7,834 nucleotides of DNA from Lachnospiraceae bacterium (GTDB lineage Bacteria > Bacillota > Clostridia > Lachnospirales > Lachnospiraceae): the NCBI GenBank assembly GCA_900770535.1, contig CAAHDV010000035.1, positions 1-7,834 on the forward strand, read 5' to 3'. How positions within the stretch are numbered: position 1 is the stretch's first letter; every line of letters starts with the position of its first letter. This document shows positions 1 to 5,614 of this stretch, in pieces. The position numbers were made by a program, and so were the translations under genes. The notes under the pieces are model-generated. The model saw only the letters and a list, made by a program, of their open reading frames with translations. It was not told the DNA's origin and did not search any database.

Positions 1-50
1 TGTCCTCCGGGTTCTTTTGTGTTCGGAAAAATGTAACTTTGTATGGCTGG

Positions 51-80
51 TTGCGGGAACAGCCTTGGATATGGTACAAT
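51..80 (+). promoter_or_regulatory. Putative sigma-A promoter of the PrpR-type regulator gene
   Basis: TTGCGG (51-56) and TACAAT (75-80) are separated by 18 bp, and a TG at 72-73 gives an extended -10 (TGGTACAAT). Transcription would start near 87, leaving a leader of about 65 bases before the GTG start at 154. A small imperfect hairpin (GGCTG 45-49 with CAGCC 60-64) overlaps the -35 region. Bases 1-44 show nothing else I can name. The match is moderate and is based on sequence alone. Confidence 0.5.
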
Positions 81-108
81 TTCTGCCAGAAGAATAATTA
101 CACGAAAG

Positions 109-140
109 TTCACAATGTGAATAGAAATGTAATTTGTGAA
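109..140. promoter_or_regulatory. Overlapping inverted repeats just before the regulator start, possible autoregulatory operator
   Basis: TTCACA-A-TGTGAA (109-121) is a near-perfect palindrome with 6-base arms. Its left arm also pairs with a second copy of the right arm: TTCACAA (109-115) and TTGTGAA (134-140), with an 18-base gap. The element lies between the predicted transcription start (about 87) and the regulator start codon. A bound dimer or an mRNA hairpin there could limit expression of the regulator. The role is inferred; only the repeats are seen. Confidence 0.35.
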
Positions 141-153
141 AAGAGGAAAACGC

Positions 154-2064
154 GTGGGAAAGATAGCACTTCTGGTGTCCAGGGAGGAGATGATCCACCA
201 GGCCCATAACATTTTGCAGGAGAAAAAATTTGAGATCCAGGAAATGCGGGTGATCCACACCGAGGATACCGTTATGGAGGCGCGCCGTTCCATTGCGGAC
301 GGGGCTACCATTATCATTGCCCGCGGCCTGCAGGCATCCATCATCAAGCAGTACACCGATACGCCTGTTGTTGAGATTGTACTGACAGCGCAGGAGATGG
401 CGCTTCTTGTCATGCGCGCGAAGCAGATTGTCGGGAAAGAGAAGCCGGTGGTTGCGGTGGTCGGCTTCCGCAACATGTTCTGCGACATGTCCTATTTTGA
501 TGAACTTTATAATATTGAACTGAAAACTTATTTCGCGGATCAGGGGGCGGAACTTCCGGTGGCGGTACGCAGGGCTATTTCTGACGGGGCGGATGTGGTA
601 ATTGGCGGTGATACGGCGGTTTCCATCGCGACGGAAGCAGGTGTGCCATCCCTCTTCCTTTCCATGACCGAGGATTCCATGCGCCAGGCATTCTCCACGG
701 CGGAAAACATGGAATACGCCATGAATGTGGAGAAGAAAACGGCGGCTCAGCTGGAAACCCTTCTGGATTACTCTTACAGCGGTGTCATCCGTCTGGATGG
801 AAGTGGCGTGATCACGGCAGTGAATCCGTTGATGGAGGATATGATCGGAAAGACGGAAGGAGAACTGAAGGGCCAGAACATTCGCAAGGCGGCTCCCATG
901 ATCGGGGAGGAAGCGTGGAACCGGGTGTTCGGAGAGGGCGAAGACTATTCCCTGTTTTTTGAGTGGGGCGGAACTCCTATTTTCGCAGTGCTGGCACCGG
1001 TTCTCTATGAGTCACGGGTAGACGGTGCGATTATCACCTGCCATAAAATGAAGAAAAAGACGGTGACACCGGAAAAATCCAGGGGAAACCAGAAAAGGGA
1101 AAACAGCCGGGTACTTCCTCCGCTGGTCCAGTTTGAGGATATTCTGCAAAAGTCCAAGGCCATGCAGGAATGTATCCGCAAGGCAAACCTGTATGCACTT
1201 TCGGAGCATCCGGTGGTGCTGATCGGGGAACCGGGAACAGAGAAACGAATGTTGGCGGAGAGTATTCACAACAGCAGTATCCGCGCCCAGGGACCGTTTC
1301 TGGATGTTCCGTGTGAGGGCTTATCCGGGGAAGAACAGAAGGATATGATCTTTGGAAACCGCGGCGCAGTATTGCAGGTGCAGGGTGGAACGCTGCTTCT
1401 TCGTGACGTGGAGGAACTGACGGCGGCCAACCAGTACCGCCTGTATCAGCTGATTCGGTTCCGGGTCTGCCATGGCGCGGACATCGCGAGCCTGCGAAAG
1501 GTGGATGTGCGGGTTATGGTGACCATTGGCTGTCCGCTTTCTGAACTGCTGGCAGAGGGGAAAATCAGTCCGGATCTTTACTATCTGTTGTCCGGTCTGG
1601 AGTTGTTTGTCCCGCCTTTAAGAGAACGCCGGGAAGACTTGCTGGAGAAGATTGAAGACACGATCCATGACTGCTGTGAACATTATTCCCGCTACCATGT
1701 GCTGACCAAGGGCGCCATGGAGGTCATGCTGGATTATCCGTGGAAGGGAAATCTGTTCCAGATTGAGAGCTTCTGTGAACGCCTGATTTTAATGGCAGGC
1801 AAGCGTTCCATTGACGAGGTGGCAGTGCGCAGACTGTTAGAGGAGCTGTATCCGGAGCGGATTCTGGACCGCAGCAGTACGCAGGAAAAGGCAGCGGACT
1901 GTACACAGGAACAAAAGCCGGATATCCTGCCGGATGAGGCCGTGAAGATCCGGGAACTGCTGCATAAATATAGCGGCAGCCGCGAGAAGACCGCCCAGGC
2001 CTTAGGCATCAGCAAAGCAACGCTGTGGCGGCATATGAAGAAATATGGAATCGAAAAAGACTGA
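154..2064 (+). CDS. PrpR-type transcriptional regulator: PrpR_N sensor, PAS, degenerate NtrC-like AAA+, Fis-type HTH
   Basis: This is a cytoplasmic DNA-binding regulator of 636 residues, probably controlling the sugar-acid operon that follows. GTG at 154 is chosen because AAGAGGA (141-147) lies six bases before it; an in-frame GTG at 136 has no Shine-Dalgarno sequence and would overlap that one. Domains, numbered from 154: PrpR_N ligand-sensing domain about 1-190 (GKIALL start, VVGFRNM at 102-108, GGDTAV at 151-156); PAS about 196-297; charged linker about 298-320; AAA+ about 325-565; Fis-type HTH about 594-631 (TAQALGISKATLWRHMKK). The AAA+ part is clearly NtrC-derived (EELTAANQYRLYQLI, PPLRER) but its active site is ruined. 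Walker A is GEPGTEKR (358-365), with Glu replacing the second Gly; the GAFTGA loop is missing between IFG (399-401) and GGTLLL (411-416); Walker B is LLLRDV rather than LFLDEI; the FRxDLYYRL block reads ISPDLYYLL; and GNVREL reads GNLFQI. Known sigma-54 activators need these elements, so activation of sigma-54 is unlikely. A sigma-70-type regulator in the manner of TyrR is the better guess. The ligand is unknown. Confidence 0.9.
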   Translation: MGKIALLVSREEMIHQAHNILQEKKFEIQEMRVIHTEDTVMEARRSIADGATIIIARGLQASIIKQYTDTPVVEIVLTAQEMALLVMRAKQIVGKEKPVVAVVGFRNMFCDMSYFDELYNIELKTYFADQGAELPVAVRRAISDGADVVIGGDTAVSIATEAGVPSLFLSMTEDSMRQAFSTAENMEYAMNVEKKTAAQLETLLDYSYSGVIRLDGSGVITAVNPLMEDMIGKTEGELKGQNIRKAAPMIGEEAWNRVFGEGEDYSLFFEWGGTPIFAVLAPVLYESRVDGAIITCHKMKKKTVTPEKSRGNQKRENSRVLPPLVQFEDILQKSKAMQECIRKANLYALSEHPVVLIGEPGTEKRMLAESIHNSSIRAQGPFLDVPCEGLSGEEQKDMIFGNRGAVLQVQGGTLLLRDVEELTAANQYRLYQLIRFRVCHGADIASLRKVDVRVMVTIGCPLSELLAEGKISPDLYYLLSGLELFVPPLRERREDLLEKIEDTIHDCCEHYSRYHVLTKGAMEVMLDYPWKGNLFQIESFCERLILMAGKRSIDEVAVRRLLEELYPERILDRSSTQEKAADCTQEQKPDILPDEAVKIRELLHKYSGSREKTAQALGISKATLWRHMKKYGIEKD

Positions 2065-2071
2065 TGAGAAA

Positions 2072-2108
2072 ATGCGATCAAAAGGCGTTAAGAAACCTTG
2101 ATCCGCAT
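2072..2108 (+). other. Hairpin after the regulator gene, without a U-tract
   Basis: ATGCGATCAA (2072-2081) pairs with TTGAT-C-CGCAT (2098-2108) with one bulged base, a 10-bp stem with a 16-base loop, starting eight bases after the regulator stop. No run of T follows (the next bases are AGTGAATGAATG), so it is not a convincing intrinsic terminator. It may mark the 3' end of the regulator mRNA or cause partial termination. Confidence 0.35.
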
Positions 2109-2167
2109 AGTGAATGAATGCGAAAAGATACAAAAATGAAATGAAATGAATTGAAAGTGAAATAAAA

Positions 2168-2190
2168 ATGCAAAAATATTACATTTGCAT
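2168..2190. promoter_or_regulatory. Perfect inverted repeat upstream of the operon promoter, candidate activator site
   Basis: ATGCAAA (2168-2174) and TTTGCAT (2184-2190) are exact reverse complements separated by nine bases. The centre lies about 80 bp upstream of the predicted start at about 2259, a usual position for an upstream activator. It sits in an AT-rich stretch (2120-2200) with repeated ATGAA/TGAAAT words. A spaced 6-7-base dyad is the kind of site that dimers with a Fis-type HTH bind (the TyrR box TGTAAA-N6-TTTACA is comparable). That the adjacent PrpR-type protein binds here is inference. Confidence 0.45.
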
Positions 2191-2223
2191 CATTTTAAAC
2201 TCTGAATTTGGACATTCTGCCTA

Positions 2224-2252
2224 TTGTTTGGCGCACCGCGTTTGATTATAAT
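2224..2252 (+). promoter_or_regulatory. Sigma-A promoter of the garR-aldolase-kinase-transporter operon
   Basis: TTGTTT (2224-2229), a 17-bp spacer and a perfect TATAAT (2247-2252) form a promoter with a weak -35, as expected if an activator helps. The start would be near 2259, giving a leader of about 90 bases that shows no riboswitch I recognise. The overlapping TTGGCGCACCGCGTTTGA was checked as a sigma-54 site; the GG-N10-GC spacing does not hold, so the sigma-54 reading is rejected. Confidence 0.7.
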
Positions 2253-2349
2253 GCAGACATAAGCTGATAGTGAGGGAACCGCGAGGCAAAACTCCTGTCA
2301 GGGAAACCAAAAGAAGATTTACTTTTTTAAAGAAAGAGAGGAATTCAAA

Positions 2350-3234
2350 ATGAAAATTGGATTTATCGGATTAGGTATCATGGGCAGACCGATGGCAAAG
2401 AACCTGATTAAAGCAGGCCACGAGCTGACCGTTTTTGATTTCAATAAAGAAGCAGTAGCAGACCTGGTATCCTGCGGCGCAGCAGCAGCAGAGAGCAACA
2501 AAGACCTTGCTTCCAAGGTAGACGTTGTTATCACCATGGTTCCGAACTCTCCGCAGGTAAGAGCAGCAGTTCTTGGTAAAGACGGTGTTGTTGAGGGTGC
2601 AAAAGAGGGTCTTGTCCTGATCGACATGAGCTCCATCGACCCAACCGAGAGCAAGAAGATCGGCGCTGAGCTGGCTGAGCACGGCATCGAGATGCTGGAC
2701 TGCCCGGTATCTGGTGGTGAGCCGAAGGCAATCGACGGTACCATCTCCGTTATGTGCGGTGGTAAGAAAGAGCTGTTCGACAAGTACTATGACATGCTGA
2801 TGGCTATGGCTGGTTCTGTAGTTTACGTTGGTGACCTTGGTTCCGGTAACGTAGCTAAGCTGGCTAACCAGATGATCGTTGCAATCAACATTGCAGCTGT
2901 ATCTGAGGCTCTGACCTTCGCTAAGAAAGCAGGCACCGATCCTGAGTTAGTATACCAGGCAATCCGCGGTGGTCTGGCTGGATCTACCGTTATGGATGCT
3001 AAGGCTCCGATGATGTTAGCAGGCAACTACAAGCCGGGCTTCCGTATCGAGCTTCACATCAAGGACCTGAACAACGCTCTGAACGCAGCTCACGCTATCA
3101 GCTCCCCGGCTCCGTTAACTGCTGAGATGATGGAGATCATGCAGTTCTTAAGATCTGAGGGTTGTGACAAAGACGATCACTCCAGCATCGTTAAGTACTA
3201 CGAGAAGATTTCTGGTACCAGCATCGTTAAATAA
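2350..3234 (+). CDS. garR: 2-hydroxy-3-oxopropionate (tartronate semialdehyde) reductase
   Basis: This soluble NAD(P)H-dependent enzyme reduces tartronate semialdehyde to D-glycerate. It belongs to the 3-hydroxyisobutyrate dehydrogenase family, and its 294 residues are the normal length. The Rossmann motif GFIGLGIMGRPMAKNL spans 4-19, with GLGIMG at 7-12. The substrate loop DCPVSGGEPKAIDGT is at 117-131, and the catalytic lysine is K170 in GSGNVAKLANQ (164-174). The blocks SGGEPKAIDGT and VYQAIRGGLAGSTV (201-214) match E. coli GarR/GlxR as I remember them and separate it from other family members. D30 at the end of the second beta strand hints at NADH use, which is uncertain. AGAGGA (2337-2342) seven bases before the ATG supports the start. 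It is the first gene of the operon and its codon use is strongly biased, suggesting high expression. A general 3-hydroxyacid dehydrogenase is the fallback call, but the following aldolase and glycerate kinase favour tartronate semialdehyde. Confidence 0.92.
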   Translation: MKIGFIGLGIMGRPMAKNLIKAGHELTVFDFNKEAVADLVSCGAAAAESNKDLASKVDVVITMVPNSPQVRAAVLGKDGVVEGAKEGLVLIDMSSIDPTESKKIGAELAEHGIEMLDCPVSGGEPKAIDGTISVMCGGKKELFDKYYDMLMAMAGSVVYVGDLGSGNVAKLANQMIVAINIAAVSEALTFAKKAGTDPELVYQAIRGGLAGSTVMDAKAPMMLAGNYKPGFRIELHIKDLNNALNAAHAISSPAPLTAEMMEIMQFLRSEGCDKDDHSSIVKYYEKISGTSIVK

Positions 3235-3269
3235 GTTTTATCAGAACATTAGAAAATAAGATCATCATG

Positions 3270-3301
3270 CGCTGCTGCTTACGGGTTCGTAGGCAGCAGC
3301 G
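3270..3301 (+). other. Strong intergenic hairpin between garR and the aldolase gene
   Basis: Bases 3270-3282 pair with 3289-3301 in a 13-bp stem (core GCTGCTGC / GCAGCAGC, one G-T pair) around a six-base loop GGGTTC. No T-run follows (next TGTCAGATAAGG), so it should not terminate transcription strongly. It lies 35 bases after the garR stop and 48 bases before the next ATG. It could protect the garR mRNA 3' end or direct processing, which is inference. Confidence 0.6.
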
Positions 3302-3349
3302 TGTCAGATAAGGCAGATAAGGCGTCATGTGCGCTGGAAGGAGATAGGT

Positions 3350-4249
3350 ATGAATACAGAGTTTATTAAGGGCGTAGTTGTCCCGATGATCACCCCAATC
3401 GACAAAGATGAGCTGATCGATGAAGCTGCAATCCGCAGTCAGGTTGATTATGTAATCAACGGCGGCGTAAGCGGCATCCTGTTATTCGGCAGCAACGGTG
3501 AGTTCTATGTAGTAGAAGAAGACGAGATGGAGAGAGGCTTAAAGATCGTTGTAGATCAGGCCGCTGGACGTGTTCCGGTATACTTCGGTATCGGCGCAAT
3601 CAGCACCAAGAAGTGCATCCGTCTTGCAAAGATGGCAGTAGCAAACGGCGCAGCAAGCATTTCTGTTCTGCAGCCGATGTTCTTAAAGCCAACTGAGACC
3701 GAGCTGTTTACCCACTTCAAAGCAATCGCAGACGCTGTTCCGGAGACTCCGGTACTGCTTTACAACAACCCGGGACGTGTAGGCTACACCCTGTCTGCTA
3801 ACCTGGTTGAGAGACTGGCTCATGAGGTTCCGAACATCGTAGGTATGAAGGATACCAGCGGTGATATCACCCAGACCTCTGAGTTCATTCGCAGAAACAG
3901 AGACGTAGACTTCAAGGTATTCGGCGGCAAAGATACCCTGCTTTACGCTTCCATGTGCCACGGCGCAGTTGGTGGTGTATGTACCGCAGCAAACTTCATG
4001 CCGGAGCTGATCACCGACGTATACAACAAGTACGTTGCTGGTGATCTTCAGGGTTCCCTTGAGGCCCAGTTCAAGTTAAATCCGGTACGTCTGTCCATGG
4101 ACGGCGCAAGCTTCCCGGTAGCAGCAAAGGATATGGCTAACTTACGCGGCCGCAACATCGGTCTTCCGTACACCCCGAACCTGGCTACTCCGGATGGACC
4201 GGTATTAGACAAGATCAAAGCTGAGATGACCAAGGCTGGCCTGCTCTAA
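3350..4249 (+). CDS. DapA-family class I aldolase, probably 5-keto-4-deoxyglucarate (2-keto-3-deoxy sugar acid) aldolase
   Basis: A 299-residue TIM-barrel enzyme of the dihydrodipicolinate synthase/N-acetylneuraminate lyase family, which uses a Schiff-base lysine. K167 in GMKDTSGD (165-172) is the catalytic lysine and Y138 in YNNPGR (138-143) the catalytic tyrosine. The DapA motif GTTGE is replaced by GSNGE (47-51) and the DapA YNVPSR by YNNPGR; these changes argue against lysine synthesis and for a keto-acid aldolase. R143 is kept and could bind a substrate carboxylate. Context suggests the reaction: with tartronate semialdehyde reductase before it and glycerate kinase after it, cleavage of 5-keto-4-deoxyglucarate to pyruvate and tartronate semialdehyde would link all three. 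The usual enzyme for that step, GarL, is an unrelated class II aldolase. Other options are the family's 5-keto-4-deoxyglucarate dehydratase (which would leave GarR without substrate), a 2-keto-3-deoxypentonate aldolase (YagE/YjhH type) or 4-hydroxy-2-oxoglutarate aldolase. ATG at 3350 has AAGGAG (3338-3343) six bases before it; an upstream in-frame GTG (3329) has none. The family is certain, the substrate inferred. Confidence 0.85.
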   Translation: MNTEFIKGVVVPMITPIDKDELIDEAAIRSQVDYVINGGVSGILLFGSNGEFYVVEEDEMERGLKIVVDQAAGRVPVYFGIGAISTKKCIRLAKMAVANGAASISVLQPMFLKPTETELFTHFKAIADAVPETPVLLYNNPGRVGYTLSANLVERLAHEVPNIVGMKDTSGDITQTSEFIRRNRDVDFKVFGGKDTLLYASMCHGAVGGVCTAANFMPELITDVYNKYVAGDLQGSLEAQFKLNPVRLSMDGASFPVAAKDMANLRGRNIGLPYTPNLATPDGPVLDKIKAEMTKAGLL

Positions 4250-4299
4250 TTTCTGATTTCAACTGAATAATAAACAAAAATACCATTACGGCATTAATG

Positions 4300-4343
4300 A
4301 TGGACCGGCGATTCTTCTGGAGTGCCGGTCCATTCTTGTTATC
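4300..4343 (+). terminator. Intergenic terminator-like hairpin before the glycerate kinase gene
   Basis: ATGGACCGGC (4300-4309) pairs perfectly with GCCGGTCCAT (4324-4333), a 10-bp GC-rich stem with a 14-base loop, followed by an imperfect U-tract (TCTTGTTATC). It lies between the aldolase stop (4249) and the kinase ATG (4382). I see no promoter after it, so the kinase must be made by readthrough; partial termination is likely. A small dyad CATTA/TAATG (4284-4299) just upstream touches the stem base and might compete with it, but is weak. Confidence 0.5.
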
Positions 4344-4381
4344 ATTACAAAGTATTGATTCCACTATATAAGGAGGGCTTT

Positions 4382-5518
4382 ATGAAATTACTGTTTGCTT
4401 CCGATTCTTTCAAGGGAACTTTATCTTCTGACCAGATCATCAAACTGTTAAACGAGTCTGCACAGCGCATTTTCCCGGGCTGCGAGACCGTTGGTGTTCC
4501 GGTTGCGGACGGCGGTGAGGGTACCGTTGACGCTGTTATTGCTGTTACCAAGGGCGATTACCGCAAGATAAAGGTTCACGGACCGTTAATGGAGGAGGTT
4601 GAGGCTTCCTACGGTGTGTTCCACGGTGACTGCGCTATTATCGAGATGGCTGCAGCATCCGGACTTCCGATGGTTCCGAACGAGAAGAGAAATCCGTTAA
4701 ACACCACCACCTACGGCACCGGCGAGCTGATCAAGGACGCTCTGGATCACGGTTACCGCAAGCTTTCCATCGCAATTGGCGGCAGCGCTACCAACGATGG
4801 CGGCATGGGCGCTATGAGCGCACTGGGCGTTCGTTTTCTGGATGCACAGGGCAACGTGCTGACCGGTGTTGGTTCTGATCTGGAGAAGGTTGCTGATATT
4901 GATATGAGCGGTCTGCATCCGGCAGTTGCTGAGGCTGAGATCACCGTTATGTGCGACGTAACCAACCCGTTAACCGGTCCGGACGGCGCAACCTACACCT
5001 TCGGCAAGCAGAAGGGCGGCACTCCGGAGATTCTGGACCGTCTGGAAGCTGGCATGAAGAACTATGCAGCAGTGATGCGTGCAAAGGGCATGGATGTTGA
5101 GAATAAGGAAGGCGCAGGCGCAGCAGGCGGCCTGGGTGCAGCTCTTTGCGGTTTCTTAAAAGCAAACTTAAAATCCGGTATTGAGACTGTGCTGGATCTG
5201 ATCGACTTTAACGGCCTGTTAGAGGGTACCGATCTGGTTGTAACCGGTGAGGGCCGCATTGACTGGCAGTCCGCATTCGGTAAGGTACCGAGTGGTATCG
5301 GTATGCGCTGCAAGGCAAAGGGCGTTCCGGCAGTTGCCATCGTAGGAGGTATGGGCGATGGAGCAGAGAAGATCTACGAGTTTGGCGTAGAGAGTATTGT
5401 TCCGACCATCAATGGCGCCATGGATATTGAAGAGGCTCTGGCACGTGCAGAGGAGCTTTACGCAAACGCTGCAGACAGAACCTTCCGCATGATCCGCGTT
5501 GGCATGCAGATGAAATAA
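4382..5518 (+). CDS. garK: Glycerate 2-kinase (GarK/GlxK family)
   Basis: This cytoplasmic kinase phosphorylates D-glycerate with ATP; GarK-type members make 2-phosphoglycerate, which enters glycolysis before enolase. The 378-residue length is normal for the family. Recognisable blocks in order are DSFKGTLSS (8-16), PVADGGEGT (40-48), GGSATNDGG (133-141), CDVTNPLTGP (191-200), GAGAAGGLG (244-252) and TGEGRID (288-294), all intact. ATG at 4382 is set by a perfect AGGAGG (4371-4376) five bases before it; the longer frame opening at 4322 starts inside the preceding hairpin and has no Shine-Dalgarno. It uses the product of GarR and completes the route from aldolase to glycolysis. Codon use is strongly biased, as in the two genes before it. 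The family is certain; whether it was first named garK or glxK in relatives, and the exact 2- versus 3-phosphoglycerate product, cannot be told from sequence. Confidence 0.93.
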   Translation: MKLLFASDSFKGTLSSDQIIKLLNESAQRIFPGCETVGVPVADGGEGTVDAVIAVTKGDYRKIKVHGPLMEEVEASYGVFHGDCAIIEMAAASGLPMVPNEKRNPLNTTTYGTGELIKDALDHGYRKLSIAIGGSATNDGGMGAMSALGVRFLDAQGNVLTGVGSDLEKVADIDMSGLHPAVAEAEITVMCDVTNPLTGPDGATYTFGKQKGGTPEILDRLEAGMKNYAAVMRAKGMDVENKEGAGAAGGLGAALCGFLKANLKSGIETVLDLIDFNGLLEGTDLVVTGEGRIDWQSAFGKVPSGIGMRCKAKGVPAVAIVGGMGDGAEKIYEFGVESIVPTINGAMDIEEALARAEELYANAADRTFRMIRVGMQMK

Positions 5519-5530
5519 ATATTACGGAAA

Positions 5531-5551
5531 CTGAACGATTCAGGTTTTGTT
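5531..5551 (+). terminator. Weak hairpin with T-tract after the glycerate kinase gene
   Basis: CTGAA-CGA-TTCAG (5531-5543) forms a 5-bp stem with a three-base loop and is followed by GTTTTGTT, the layout of a weak intrinsic terminator, 12 bases after the kinase stop. The stem has only two G-C pairs, so on its own it would be inefficient. Confidence 0.3.
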
Positions 5552-5554
5552 GTG

Positions 5555-5585
5555 TGGCCGGTCAGCAAGTGACCGGCCATATTTA
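5555..5585 (+). terminator. GC-rich hairpin between kinase and transporter genes, probable partial terminator
   Basis: TGGCCGGTC (5555-5563) pairs perfectly with GACCGGCCA (5571-5579) around a seven-base loop, followed by TATTTAT. The stem is strong but the U-tract poor. It shares the word GACCGGC with the hairpin before the kinase gene (4303-4309 and 5571-5577). No promoter is visible between it and the transporter, so the transporter is probably made at a lower level by readthrough. Confidence 0.5.
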
Positions 5586-5614
5586 TGAGAGCGACGGAAG
5601 AGGGGAGAGACACA

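Noticed and set aside
45..64. Hairpin GGCTG/CAGCC as a terminator of an upstream gene
   Set aside because: The stem is short and bulged, no T-run follows, and it overlaps the regulator's -35 element.
2113..2127. Possible catabolite-response (cre) element TGAATGCGAAAAGA near the operon promoter
   Set aside because: Only the central CG and a few flanking positions match the TGWAANCGNTNWCA consensus; three fixed positions fail.
2229..2246. Possible sigma-54 promoter (TTGGCGCACCGCGTTTGA) upstream of garR
   Set aside because: The GG and the TTG-like element are out of register: ten bases after GG comes TT, not GC, and the -12 element reads TTGA. A perfect TATAAT overlaps the site, and the regulator lacks sigma-54 activation motifs.
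2253..2349. Possible riboswitch in the garR leader
   Set aside because: Only very short pairings (for example CCTG-T-CAGG near 2293) can be drawn in about 90 bases, and no known riboswitch core motif is recognised.
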